A DNA stretch of 64,000 nucleotides from VXOI01 sp965197575. Lineage in GTDB: Bacteria; Chloroflexota; Dehalococcoidia; Lucifugimonadales; UBA3495. Under the pieces are notes generated by a model. The model was not told the DNA's origin. It saw only the letters and a list, made by a program, of their open reading frames with translations, and searched no databases. A program made the translations under genes and the position numbers. This document shows positions 53,823 through 62,610 of this stretch, one piece after another (the first letter of the stretch is position 1; each line of letters opens with the position of its first letter). The DNA lies in the NCBI GenBank assembly GCA_965197575.1, contig OZ240214.1, positions 2,604,001-2,668,000 of the forward strand. Direction: 5' to 3'.

Positions 53823-54636
53823 CGACTCCATCCTCCTGAGAATCAAAGTCTTGGGCTGATGGGCCCGGGGCGGCTACGGGCGCCGGCTCGGTCTTCGGGA
53901 ACAAGGGGAAAATGGGCTGCCAGCCGCCGATGAAATACTGGATACCGATACCTATCAGGTTGGACACTATCCAGTATAGCGACAGCCCGCTGGGCAGGGT
54001 GAACGAGAAGAAGGCGATCATAAGGGGCATCAGCCAGAGCATCATCACCTGGTTGGTGCTCTGCCTTGGGTCGGTCGAGGGGGTCATAGTGAGCTTCTGC
54101 TGCACCCAGGTGGACACGAACACCAATAAGGGGATGATTATGCTGGTGGGGTCGGGTTCCGCCAAATCCAGCCAGAGAAAGTTCGACTGGAGCGGGGCCA
54201 CGGCGTAGATGGGCACCACCGGAATCCAGGCGTAGAACTTCTCCGACAGCGCCACCATGTGGTCGGGCCGCGAGAACAGGGTCTGGATCAGCACGCGGAA
54301 CAGCCCAAACAGGATGGGCATCTGGATGATCAGCGGGCCCAGGCAGCCCACCGGGCTGACCCCGGCCTCCCGATAGAGCCGCATCGTCTCTTGGGAGACT
54401 CTGGCCCGGTCGCGGCCGTAGCGGTCCTGTATCTCCTTCATGCGCGGCTGAAGGTTGCTCATGGCCCGCATCTGCCGCAGTTGCTTGATGGTGAGCGGCA
54501 GCGTGACCAACCGGACGATCACCGTGAACAGGATGATGGCGATCCCCATGTTGTTGAAGCAGATGGAATATAGCACCACCAGCACGTTCAACATGGGGCG
54601 GATGATTATTTCCCGCCAGAGGTCGCCGATTTCCAA
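53713..54636 (-). CDS. yidC: membrane protein insertase YidC
   Basis: A 307-residue YidC/Oxa1-type insertase of the short (Gram-positive-like) form. About five membrane segments are visible: NVLVVLYSICFNNMGIAIIL, the IVRLVTLPLTIKQLRQMRAM segment with the groove arginine, GPLIIQMPILFGLFRVLIQT, IIIPLLVFVSTWVQ and MLWLMPLMIAFFSFTLPSGL. The C-terminal tail of about 50 residues is very basic (RTSRNERANRRRGNRAGAER) and could contact the ribosome. It starts at TTG 54636. The tail is encoded in the stretch that also starts jag. Confidence 0.93.
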   Translation of the reverse strand: MEIGDLWREIIIRPMLNVLVVLYSICFNNMGIAIILFTVIVRLVTLPLTIKQLRQMRAMSNLQPRMKEIQDRYGRDRARVSQETMRLYREAGVSPVGCLGPLIIQMPILFGLFRVLIQTLFSRPDHMVALSEKFYAWIPVVPIYAVAPLQSNFLWLDLAEPDPTSIIIPLLVFVSTWVQQKLTMTPSTDPRQSTNQVMMLWLMPLMIAFFSFTLPSGLSLYWIVSNLIGIGIQYFIGGWQPIFPLFPKTEPAPVAAPGPSAQDFDSQEDGVDGRTSRNERANRRRGNRAGAERARRRPRRGRGRSTK

Positions 54637-54740
54637 CGAGCCCTACCTTATCGCCCTATCGCCCTGATTTTCGCCCATAATTCCGGCCTGGTTCCGGCCT
54701 GATTTCCCGGCGGCCCTGATTTCGGTGCGGATTCGACCGG

Positions 54741-55967
54741 TCAGCATTGGGGCTTTTCCACGTGCCAGCACCACATCTGAACGTGTCCCGCGCTCCTGGC
54801 CTGGATGCGGCGCACCGAGCCGTCCTGCGCCCCGACGTATACCGAGTCCCCCCTGGCGACCAGCGGCGCCCTCACTTCCGCATCGTTCAGGGTGAACTGC
54901 GAAAGCTCCCGCCCGAGCCCTTGAGTGCTCGATCCAACGTCCAAGAGCCTGATCTCTCCGTCCCTGGCGGCCACCACCAGCCCCTGCGGAACGAGCACCG
55001 GAGGGGAGACGATAGCGGAACCCATGTCGTGGGACCACTGCAAGAACCCGTCGAGGCTCAGGGCATAGATCATGCCGTCCATGTTCGGGGCGTAGATGGT
55101 GCGCCCGTCGCTGACCGACCCAGCCCAAAACCAGTTGCCGCCCTCGAACGACCAGACCAGGTCGCCATCGGCGGCGTCCAGCGCATACAGCTTCCGGTCG
55201 AAGGAGCCGACGATTACCTTTCCGTCGACCACCAGCGGCTTCCCCGCCACCACGCCGCCGGTCTCGTAGCTCCAGATCTGTTCGCCGTCGGCCGCCCGGA
55301 CGGCATAGACGCGGTGGTCGTGAGAGCCGAAGTAGGCCACGGCGTTGTCCACGGCCGGGGTGGACCAGATCCGGTCTCCGGTCGGGAACGGGTCCCAGAT
55401 TTGCGCCCCGGTATCGGCATCGTACCCGTAGAGTTTGCCATCCTCGGAAGTCACCAAGACCAGTTCGTTCACCGGGTCGTAGGCCGGGCCGGACACGAAC
55501 GAATGCAAGCCCGCCGGTTGGCCCTCGGGCCTGCGCCATCCCCGGTCGGTAACCGAGCCGGTCTCGATGTCCAGCGCATAGAGATAGCCGTTCAGGGCGC
55601 CCACGTAGACTAGGCCGTCCACCACCAGCGGGGTACTGTAAACGCCTCCGATTTCTATGGCGCTGCCGACGGGCGGGAACGCCCAGCTCACCGAGTAGCC
55701 GTCCAGTCCGTTGTCCACCAAGGCCCGCACCTGCCCTTCCTTGGTGCCGACGTAGACCACGTTGCCGCTGCTGACCAGTGGGTTCCAACCGGAAAGGTCG
55801 CCGACGAACCGGTCGCCGGTAATGCAGCCCGTAAGGACGAACAAGAGCGAGAAAAGGCCAGCCATCAGCAAAAGCCCGAAAACGGGCCGGAGCTTCCGGT
55901 TGCCTGTCTTCAGGTCCGATGAAGGGCGGTCGCTGCTGTTGTCCCGGATAGTGAGGCGTTGAAACAA
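54741..55967 (-). CDS. PQQ-type beta-propeller lipoprotein
   Basis: A 408-residue protein with an N-terminal leader (FGLLLMAGLFSLLFVLTGC, lipobox Cys48) and PQQ-like beta-propeller repeats, e.g. VVYVGTKEGQVRALVDN, LVYVGALNGYLYALDIETGS, AYFGSHDHRVYAVRAADGEQ, VIVGSFDRKLYALDAADGDL. It resembles BamB-type folds. It lies between yidD and yidC on the same strand, so a role near membrane-protein insertion or quality control is a reasonable inference, not a demonstration. The TTG start at 55967 has no clear ribosome site; the true start could be a little downstream. Confidence 0.82.
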   Translation of the reverse strand: MFQRLTIRDNSSDRPSSDLKTGNRKLRPVFGLLLMAGLFSLLFVLTGCITGDRFVGDLSGWNPLVSSGNVVYVGTKEGQVRALVDNGLDGYSVSWAFPPVGSAIEIGGVYSTPLVVDGLVYVGALNGYLYALDIETGSVTDRGWRRPEGQPAGLHSFVSGPAYDPVNELVLVTSEDGKLYGYDADTGAQIWDPFPTGDRIWSTPAVDNAVAYFGSHDHRVYAVRAADGEQIWSYETGGVVAGKPLVVDGKVIVGSFDRKLYALDAADGDLVWSFEGGNWFWAGSVSDGRTIYAPNMDGMIYALSLDGFLQWSHDMGSAIVSPPVLVPQGLVVAARDGEIRLLDVGSSTQGLGRELSQFTLNDAEVRAPLVARGDSVYVGAQDGSVRRIQARSAGHVQMWCWHVEKPQC

Positions 55968-56016
55968 GTCAGTCAGAAAAGAAGCTCAGATACTCGCTCG
56001 GATACTCAATGCGGGG

Positions 56017-56226
56017 CTAAGGCACCGGGTCGAAGCCCCTGCCTCCGAAGGGATGACAACGTGCCAGACGCTTCGCGCCCAGCCAACTCCCTTTGATGAT
56101 GCCATACTTGGTCACCGCATCATGGGAGTAATGAGAACAGGTTGGAAGGAATCTACAGGAAGTCGGAAGCAAAGGAGATACGGTCTTTTGGTACAGCCAG
56201 ATACCCCTGAGGACAACCTGCTTCAT
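56017..56226 (-). CDS. yidD: membrane protein insertion efficiency factor YidD
   Basis: A 69-residue YidD. Conserved GIWLYQKTVSPLLPTSCRFL, PTCSHYSHDAVTKYGI and the end GGRGFDPVP match the family. It assists YidC-dependent insertion. The ATG at 56226 overlaps the stop of rnpA by four bases. Gene order rpmH-rnpA-yidD-(propeller)-yidC-jag is the usual conserved block with one insertion. Confidence 0.95.
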   Translation of the reverse strand: MKQVVLRGIWLYQKTVSPLLPTSCRFLPTCSHYSHDAVTKYGIIKGSWLGAKRLARCHPFGGRGFDPVP

Positions 56227-56600
56227 GTGGACGATTCCCCACCCGCATCGGGGGCGCCGTCTTTACGGCTGCCGCCCACCAACCGGGCCCGGCGCAACAA
56301 ATTACTGGCTGCCCGCTGCAACTGCTGAAAGGTGGTGTTCTCGATGCCCCGGCGGGCAATGAACACCGCGTCCCATCCGTCGATAACCTGGTGGCCCCGG
56401 ACCGCTTCCCGGAGCCTGCGCCGCACTTTGTTCCGGGCGACGGCGTTGCCTATTCGCTTGCTTACCAGAAACCCGAAACGGCTGCGGTCAAGACCGTTAG
56501 CCAAGTAGCGAACTACCAGAATCCGGTTGGCGGCGCTGCTGCCTGTCCTGTGGATCTGGGAGTACCTCTTGTCCCCCGTCAGGCGGTGCCTGTGGTGCAT
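56223..56600 (-). CDS. rnpA: ribonuclease P protein component
   Basis: A protein of about 125 residues, the protein subunit of RNase P that helps the catalytic RNA trim tRNA 5' ends. The basic signature SKRIGNAVARNKVRRRLREA (RNR-type motif) is exact. MHHRHRLTGDKRYSQIHRTG is a normal start. I prefer ATG 56600; a TTG at 56615 is only two bases behind a GGAG and less likely. The rnpB RNA gene is not in this window. Confidence 0.93.
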   Translation of the reverse strand: MHHRHRLTGDKRYSQIHRTGSSAANRILVVRYLANGLDRSRFGFLVSKRIGNAVARNKVRRRLREAVRGHQVIDGWDAVFIARRGIENTTFQQLQRAASNLLRRARLVGGSRKDGAPDAGGESST

Positions 56601-56625
56601 CAGCGGTTGCCCCAAGCTCCAGCGA

Positions 56626-56763
56626 TCACACGCTTAACTTGTGGCGTCCTTTGAAACGTCGCCGCCGCAAAACGGCCCGCCCGTCGGACGTAGAGGAACG
56701 AGCGCGGAATCCGTGGACACGGGCGCGGCGGCGCTTTTTTGGCTGATAAGTTCGTTTGGGCAC
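56626..56763 (-). CDS. rpmH: 50S ribosomal protein L34
   Basis: A 45-residue L34 on the minus strand, starting at GTG 56763 and ending at TGA 56626. The sequence runs PKRTYQPKKRRRARVHGFRA, then a short variable piece and LRRRRFKGRHKLSV. The KRTYQPKKRRR start and the RHKLSV end are diagnostic. It opens the rnpA-yidD-yidC-jag block. A sigma-70-type promoter lies just upstream. Confidence 0.95.
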   Translation of the reverse strand: MPKRTYQPKKRRRARVHGFRARSSTSDGRAVLRRRRFKGRHKLSV

Positions 56764-56791
56764 GGGTAATCCTCAAGTTTTCCTGCCCGCG

Positions 56792-56821
56792 ATTATAGGG
56801 TTAGCGAATTTCGCCCGTCAA
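56792..56821 (-). promoter_or_regulatory. probable rpmH operon promoter
   Basis: On the minus strand TTGACG (56821-56816) and TATAAT (56797-56792) with an 18-base spacer, 29 bases upstream of the rpmH GTG. It probably drives the whole rpmH-to-jag block and perhaps beyond. Confidence 0.7.
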
Positions 56822-56842
56822 GGCCGCCCCTTGGAAATACAC

Positions 56843-56870
56843 TGCAAATGCGCCGGTCGTTGGCTATAAT
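56843..56870 (+). promoter_or_regulatory. probable tRNA-Leu promoter
   Basis: A perfect TATAAT (56865-56870) lies 10 bases before the tRNA. A -35-like TGCAAA at 56843-56848 is 16 bases upstream of it. The -10 box is convincing, the -35 weak. Confidence 0.5.
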
Positions 56871-56880
56871 AGACACAAGT

Positions 56881-56966
56881 GCCGAAGTGGCGGAATGGTA
56901 GACGCACCGGTCTCAAAAACCGGCGGGGGTGACTCCGTGTCAGTTCGACTCTGACCTTCGGCACCA
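56881..56966 (+). tRNA. tRNA-Leu (CAA)
   Basis: An 86-base tRNA gene. The acceptor stem pairs GCCGAAG (56881-56887) with CTTCGGC, followed by discriminator A and encoded CCA (56964-56966). The anticodon stem CCGGT/ACCGG holds the loop CTCAAAA, giving anticodon CAA for leucine codon UUG. The long variable arm (around CGGGGGTGACTCCGTG) is typical of a class II tRNA. The T-arm is TCAGTTCGACTCTGA. The 3' end borders a stretch with mobile-element character. Confidence 0.96.
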
Positions 56967-57033
56967 CTGTATCATTTCTTTCTCTTATACGCCTTGCCGG
57001 AGTATCATTTACCGTCTTTAGGCTCCTTATCTT

Positions 57034-57067
57034 GTGATTTTGCTGGACAAATGCTGGACAAAATCAC
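57034..57067. repeat. nested inverted and tandem repeat near tRNA-Leu
   Basis: Arms GTGATTTTG (57034-57042) and CAAAATCAC (57059-57067) enclose a loop, and the centre holds two adjoining copies of TGCTGGACAAA (57041-57051 and 57052-57062). It lies 68 bases past the tRNA. Similar small repeats occur near integrase-binding or attachment regions; that role is a guess. Confidence 0.55.
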
Positions 57068-57804
57068 ATCGCCGTACAGCAATTCCCAGTATCAGTCACG
57101 ATATTTCCACAATTTCGGCCAGCTGCTGAGGGACAGAGTCCACTTCTCCGGACCGCATCGCCCCGTTCCGGTTGGTTGGCGTGGCAGATCCGCTCCTTCC
57201 TTTGGCGTCATGCCGTACAACAGTCGAATCAATGACTTAGGCTGACCAACAACACAGCCCAAAAGCTCGAAAGCACCGAGATGTACACGTCGAATTCGTC
57301 ATGTTGTGGACCACTATCAACTCTCAAGGCGCGGTTGCCATTGCGAGGAACATTGACAGTTGCAGCAATCTTGTCCTAGGATCATTTTAGGTGGAACGCA
57401 TTCGCCGTCGATGTCGCAAGAGAATTTGAACCCGAGAATCACCTTCTGATAAGAAGGATCGGTCGCTTAACCAGCCTTAGGTGACCGAAACCCGCTCTGG
57501 TCTCCGGGCGAAAAGGGACCACTTTTTGGCGTAGAACTTACTACGCCGCTTACAGGCCAGCCAGCGATGGCTGCGCCCCGCTCGAGAATTGTGGAAGAAC
57601 CCGCCTCAGGGGGTCTCCACCTTGCACAGAAGGCCAAGCACCTAGGCTTGGCCTACAGCGCCCACAGCTATGGTTAGGTTGCCTATTGTCAGGCCAATCC
57701 TGGCACGTAGCAGTGGCGTTGAATTCGGAATGCCTCTCCTCGATGGATGAATCCTCCACCCAAGTGGGCTGGGTTCACACGATTCTTGCGAGAGGAGGCA
57801 AAAG
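57068..57804. other. non-coding or eroded stretch
   Basis: No convincing gene. The only clear structure is an 8-base palindromic hairpin, AGGCCAAG / CTTGGCCT around CACCTAGG, at 57631-57654. A GAGGAGG at its end serves the next gene. The DNA has slightly lower GC than the core block. Confidence 0.45.
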
Positions 57805-58032
57805 GTGGAGATTCCGCGTATCTGTTATTCTATCCGAGAAGCAGCAGAGGCGATGGGCATCAGCGAGTGGCTGATGCGTGAGGAATGCAGGCAAAACAAT
57901 ATCTTCTCCGTCAAGATTGGAGGGCGAACGCTTGTCCCGCTATGGGCATTGGAGAAGCTTGCTGGTAAGCCGGAACCTCCGGAAGGCGAGCCGGAGGAAG
58001 GTGAACCCGGGGACGCTACACCGGAACCCTAG
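57805..58032 (+). CDS. excisionase-like HTH protein
   Basis: A 75-residue protein of the AlpA/Xis/MerR-like helix-turn-helix class. The DNA-binding part is residues 5-55 (ICYSIREAAEAMGISEWLMR, EECRQNNIFSVKIGGRTLVP), followed by an acidic Pro/Glu-rich tail. Such proteins act as excisionases or small regulators on mobile elements. It starts at GTG 57805, seven bases after GAGGAGG, an excellent ribosome site. No integrase is found next to it in the window. Confidence 0.72.
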   Translation: MEIPRICYSIREAAEAMGISEWLMREECRQNNIFSVKIGGRTLVPLWALEKLAGKPEPPEGEPEEGEPGDATPEP

Positions 58033-58980
58033 CGCGGAAAGCTGAGGCGTCATTTCCCATTTCGTCTGAAAAACCGTCAGTGCCGTGAACAAGGATTGAA
58101 TACGGCATGAGAGGATCTTTTACATTTCACAGCAGCAGGTAGAAGTAGGCTTATGTTGTGGCGGTTGGGATAGCCACATCCTTCCCTTTACCTTATCGCA
58201 AGAGTGTGGGCAAGCCGCATTTCTACCCAAGACAAGTACCTTCCTCTCTCGGTGATGTGCAGCATGGCATGTGCAACGGGAACTGCTATCACTGCCTCCA
58301 CTCGCCACGGTGGTTTTACTGCCGCGTTGGCTTCTGAGCTGGTTAGTAGTCGTCCACAAAGGCGTCCGAAAGGGACCTCATCTCTGCGAGCATCGCTCCC
58401 TGCCGACGATTCTGACCTGCTTGACGCTGTGGTTCTGGCCTTTCTCCATCCGGGCGAAGATCTCAACCTTGAGGTATGGCCCGGTGGAGCTAGGCGATAG
58501 TACTGTGAGAAGGAGCTCGTTGCCATTTCAAAGCGGCAGAACCGCAGAGTGCGACTCACTTAGCACTTCCCAGAGGACGTTGTGGACTCGTTCGCAGTCT
58601 GGTCGAAGGTCGCCTCCAACCAATTGCGTTCTCATTGATTGGGAAGAGGTAGTAGGGTGGCCACTTCGTCGGGTCCGTTGATTCCTGAGTCCGATCAGGC
58701 TTAGCCGGTTACCGGAAGCAACTCCGGCAGCCGGCTGTGGCAGCGGGACGACTGCAGCCCGGCCTAGGTGAAGCGCGCCGATCCAGGCCCGGCGTGGGGC
58801 AGCCGGTCGGCACTGCCCGCGACGCGGGCCACGGCCATGGTCGGGTTCATACCGGCATCCCTTTCGGGGAACTCCGGCATCCCGTCTTCCTCGAGGAAGA
58901 CGATGGTGAACGCCTAGTAGTTGAACGTCATTGAATTGAGGCACAACTGGTGTATTCTACCGGCATTGGCGGATTGTATC
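58033..58980. other. gene-poor stretch with decayed coding remnants
   Basis: About 950 bases without a convincing gene. On the minus strand short frames such as AFTIVFLEEDGMPEFPERDA (58850-58920) look like pieces of a former protein but cannot be placed in a family. GC content and codon pattern are unlike the core block. I see no RNA gene or repeat. Confidence 0.4.
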
Positions 58981-59000
58981 CAAGGAGAAGGGTCGTGCCG

Positions 59001-59162
59001 CAGGGCAAACGCATTCTAAAATCGGCGGAGCTGGAGACGCTGAATTCCACGGCGCTTGGCCACAATCATCTGTTAAATCCTACGCAAGTTGGTTAAATCA
59101 AACCCGTCCGGCGCAAAATAGACCGCCATTTTCTTGCTCCAAATTAGAATGCGTTTGCCCTG
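59001..59162. mobile_element. 162-bp MITE with 19-bp inverted ends and 10-bp target duplication
   Basis: A short non-coding insertion. Its ends CAGGGCAAACGCATTCTAA (59001-59019) and the exact complement (59144-59162) are perfect 19-base inverted repeats. The flanking GGTCGTGCCG occurs directly on both sides (58991-59000 and 59163-59172), a clean 10-base target duplication. No open reading frame is inside. The CAGGG start and 10-bp duplication remind of ISAs1-type elements, but the parent is not in the window. It landed exactly over the GTG start of an IS630-type transposase. Confidence 0.9.
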
Positions 59163-59166
59163 GGTC

Positions 59167-60307
59167 GTGCCGGATAAGAAGTACCGTATCGAATTGACCA
59201 CGGAAGAACGGCAGGAACTGAAGGCCCTAGTTTCCAAGGGACGGGCAGCAGCGTACAAGCAGACCCATGCGCGCATCCTGTTGCTGAGCGATGAAGCGCG
59301 GAAAGACGGAGGCATGACGGACGAAGAGGTTGCCCGGTCCCTCAGATCGCCAGCGCGACGGTGGAAAGGGTACGCCGCCGTTGCGTGGAGGAAGGGATCG
59401 AAGCGGCCTTGGGGCGCAGGGAGCAACAACGCCGCCGGCCAAAGAAACTGGACGGCGCGGCGGAAGCCCACTTGATTGCGCTGTCCTGCGGGGAACCGCC
59501 GGAAGGCCGGGCCCGTTGGACACTGCGATTGTTGGCGGAGCGGCTGGTCGAGTGCGAGCTAGTTGACAGCATCCACCCCGAGACGGTGCGCAAGACGCTG
59601 AAAAAAACCAACTCAAGCCTTGGCTGAAAGAGTGTTGGTGCATCCCGCCGGAAGGCAATGCGGACTTTGTGTGCGCGATGGAAGACGTGCTGGAGGTATA
59701 CCAGCGCCCCTGTGGGGACACTGAAGTGTTGGTGTGCCTGGACGAAACCAGCAAACAGCAGGTGAAGGAAACGCGACTGCCGCGTCCGCTTGGCCCCGGA
59801 TTGGCAGTCGCGTATGATTACGAATACCAGCGCAACGGGGTGAGCAACCTGTTCATGCTGTTTGCGCCGCTGGAAGGGTGGCGGCGGGCCGGAGTGACAG
59901 ACCGGCGGACGAAAGTGGACTGGGCGCACCAAGTGAAGAAGTTGGTGGACCAAGACTACCCGGACAAGGACCGGATTGTGCTGGTGATGGACAACCTGAA
60001 CACCCATCATCCGGCCTCGTTATACGAGGCGTTCGAGCCTATAGAAGCGCGGCGTATCGCCGAACGTCTGGAGATTCACTACACCCCCAAGCATGGGAGT
60101 TGGCTGAACATGGCTGAAATTGAAATCGGAGTGCTGGCCCGGCAGTGCTTGGACCGCCGGATTCCTGATCAAGAGGCGCTGCGCCGGGAAGTTGACGCCT
60201 GGCAGGACCAGCGCAACCGGGACATGGTGCGGGTGGACTGGCGCTTCACCACCGATGACGCCCGCATCAAGCTGAAGTCTCTTTATCCAACAATTCAAAA
60301 TAGCTGA
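59167..60307 (+). pseudogene. IS630-family transposase B, copy 2, damaged
   Basis: Diverged copy of the transposase at 13064-14181. The frame from GTG 59167 reads PDKKYRIELTTEERQELKAL, then a lost base near 59340 shifts it (the other frame gives IASATVERVRRRCVEEGIEA). At 59601-59607 the sequence CTG AAA AAA ACC again has seven As; a -1 slip gives LKKNQLKPWLKECWCIPPEG and the catalytic frame: VLVCLDETSKQQVKETRLPR (D), IVLVMDNLNTHHPASLYEAF (D), HGSWLNMAEIEIGVLARQCL (E). The MITE separates the ORF from its own AAGGAG (58982-58987). The 59340 lesion makes this copy inactive. Confidence 0.85.
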
Positions 60308-60311
60308 ACTA

Positions 60312-61550
60312 CTAAACCAAAGCCAAGGTGAAATGCGCAGAGTCATACGGTAGATTAGTGGAGGAACCGGGTTAGCTGGTCTCAGGAGTTGTGAGGGTTG
60401 GTGATGGGCGTGAGGGAGATAGGCAGTCTCTGGAACAATGGCAAATGGGGGTCAAGGACTTGCGGCGGCGTATGATTCTGGCGCCGACGCCCCGGGAGCG
60501 GGAACGGTGGTACGCCATCCTGCTGTTGGCCCAGGGCTTGACGGCGGCGGCCACGGCGGAGGCGCTGGAGCGGGACCCCCACACCATCGGACGATGGGCG
60601 GCGGCCTTCGGTGAGGGAGGGCCTGCGGGATTGATGTTCGAGCAGACCGGTGGTTCCCCGCCGCCCTTGACGAGGCGCAGCAGGAGGAGTTGAAAAGGGC
60701 GGTGCAGGAGTCGCCGACCACGTCGGGCATGGAACTGGCCAACTGGTATTGGAAAGGAGTCAGGCAGTTCGTCTTCGAACGCTTTGGCGTTGAGTTGAGC
60801 CGTAGCAGTTGTCTGAACTGGCTGCACCGCTTGGGATTCAGCTTCAAGCGGCCCAAGAAGCGCTTGGTCAAGGCTAATGAGTCCAGGCGGGAGGCCTTTG
60901 TGGCGGAGTATGCTGCCCTGAGGGAGGAGGCCCGGAAGAGCGGAGCCAGGATACTCTTTGCCGACGAGGCCCACTTCCGGGCCGAGGCCGAACTGCGGGG
61001 GAAATGGGTGCTCCGGGGAGAGCCTGCCCTGGTGGACTCCACCAGCCCGCAGTACGGCGAGAAGGCCAGCTATTATTCGGCGGTGTGCTTGGAGACGGGC
61101 GAAGTGGAATGGATGGAACTGGAGGGGAACAGTAACTCCGGGACTTCGGTTGCCTTCTTGGAACAGTTGCGCCGGAGCTATGGTGGGCGTCTCAACGTGA
61201 TCTGGGACAACGCGCCAGCCCATCGTGGAGAGGCGCTGCGGTCGTACTTGAAGACCCCTGGCCTTAACCTGCGGCTGGTGAATCTGCCGGGCTACAGCCC
61301 GGACTTCAACGCCGATGAGGCTATCTGGGGTTGGGCCAGAGAGGAGGCGACTGGAAATTTGTGCTTGGGAAGCAGGACAGCGGTCCAGGAAAGGGTCAGC
61401 AGATTCCTGGACGGTCTGGCTGGGCGGAGAGATGAGGTGAGACGTCGCTGCCGCACGGTTCTGCAATCAAGGGCCGAGACCCTCATGCGAAACTTGATGC
61501 CTGATTCCCAGCACTCGGCAAATGCACATCCCACCTTGGCTTTAGTTTAG
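60312..61550 (+). mobile_element. IS630-type element A, copy 2
   Basis: An element of about 1.24 kb with the same imperfect ends as the copy at 11739-12975: CTAAACCAAAGCCAAGGTG at 60312 and the complement of CTAAACTAAAGCCAAGGTG ending at 61550. It directly follows IS630-type B copy 2. Confidence 0.8.
60385..61550 (+). pseudogene. IS630-type transposase A, copy 2, frameshifted
   Basis: The N-terminal HTH frame (MGVKDLRRRMILAPTPRERE, TAAATAEALERDPHTIGRWA) has a one-base loss near 60425 against copy 1 and a shift after FEQTGG near 60662. From there the catalytic frame is whole: LNWLHRLGFSFKRPKKRLVK, RILFADEAHFRAEAELRGKW (D), LNVIWDNAPAHRGEALRSYL (D), LPGYSPDFNADEAIWGWARE (E), ending DSQHSANAHPTLALV. 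Because its lesions differ in position from those of copy 1, the two copies decayed independently. Confidence 0.87.
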
Positions 61551-61847
61551 AGCTTCCAGTGGTCATCCAGCGCATGCTTGCCGTGGACTCGGACGTTGTT
61601 GTCTTCGTCCGAGAGCACCTCGCGCTAGTCAGGCTAAAGGACCTCTTCCTCATCGGCACTGCTTGCCAGCCATTCGACGATCTCAGACTCCAGATCCGCA
61701 AGTGGGCCAGTCACACGGAGTTAGAATGCGATGTCCGCCGCTGGAGATGAGCGGGAGGAGGATGTTGGCGATATCCTTGGCCAGGCCCTCCTTCTACCCC
61801 TTGTAGCGGACCTGTTTGACGTCAACTACTTTTGCCGATAGCGCAGA
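61551..61847 (-). other. unrecognised decayed coding sequence
   Basis: The minus strand holds protein-like pieces (VKQVRYKG, GLAKDIANILLPLISS, ESEIVEWLASSADEEEVL, VRVHGKHALDDHW) in several frames with stops between them. They read like a broken gene of about 100 codons, but I do not recognise a family. Confidence 0.35.
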
Positions 61848-62132
61848 CTATTCTTGCCGGTTCACCTCCTTATCCTGACCCTGCTGCTGGGCCACTCCAG
61901 TCCGGTATCTGGGCGCATCGAATTCCAGGATGACCGAGTGATGGACGACACGCTCGATGGCCGCGGCGGTGGCCATGGGGTTGGCGAAGATGTGCTCCTG
62001 CTGGGAGAGGACCAGGTTCGAGATTATGTCGAGGGACCTGCGCTCGTAGCGTTCGGCGATGAGGGTGAATAGCACCTCAGATTCCTGGGCTCCCTGGGGC
62101 AGGTAGCCCAGGTCGTCGAGGAGCAGGAAGTG
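61848..62132 (-). pseudogene. istB: IS21-family istB fragment
   Basis: The C-terminal third of IstB, the AAA+ helper ATPase of IS21 elements: FLLLDDLGYLPQGAQESEVL (Walker B region), LFTLIAERYERRSLDIISNL, QQEHIFANPMATAAAIERVV and HHSVILEFDAPRYRTGVAQQ, with the normal stop at 61848. The N-terminal Walker A half is missing beyond 62132. No istA is adjacent here. The istA relic at 7-8 kb lies on the other strand and is a different event. Confidence 0.85.
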
Positions 62133-62266
62133 CGTTTATCGTACATGCCAAAGGCGAGGCCACGAGCTGCGCATGCACCTGATTTCGGGGTGGTTGACGG
62201 TGTGTACCATCTGGCGATACACTACAATGGTAGTAACCACTAGAAGTACACGCGGAGGGTAATCGA

Positions 62267-62563
62267 TTGACTACTCGCACCAGACCCAGGTATCCCAGTC
62301 TAGGTCCAGGCCAGCCCCCTCAGCGGCTAAGCAGGATCACTCCGCCGCCCGCATACTGCATCCAGTGTCGGGAGGAAATTCGATATTTCGCTCCCCAGAG
62401 GCCCATGTGCCTCTTGTGCTGGTTGGCAGAGTACGAAGGCCAGCCCATCGCCGAGTTCCGGGACGAGCTGATGGCTTATTGCCACGGATGCGGTGAGCAG
62501 GAGGAGGAAGTCACGTTTGGCTCCCCCTTGTGCCAGGCCTGTGAGGAGGACTCGGCCGTCTAG
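62267..62563 (+). CDS. small double zinc-ribbon protein
   Basis: A 98-residue protein with four CxxC motifs arranged as two zinc knuckles: YCIQC...MCLLC (residues about 30-51) and YCHGC...LCQAC (about 71-92). The N-terminal 28 residues are basic and proline-rich. It starts at TTG 62267 behind GGAGGG. Such proteins often bind nucleic acid or act as adaptors in mobile DNA. No family name can be given. The next gene follows on the same strand after 47 bases, so they may work together. Confidence 0.62.
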   Translation: MTTRTRPRYPSLGPGQPPQRLSRITPPPAYCIQCREEIRYFAPQRPMCLLCWLAEYEGQPIAEFRDELMAYCHGCGEQEEEVTFGSPLCQACEEDSAV

Positions 62564-62610
62564 GGCACCCTCGATGAGCAGATGGTGCACACCCGCTCAC
62601 CGAGGGCACG

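Noticed and set aside
58188..58559. A 123-codon minus-strand frame in the gene-poor stretch
   Set aside because: Composition is Arg/Ser/Ala-rich with no ribosome site and no motif; it does not rise above chance for this GC content.
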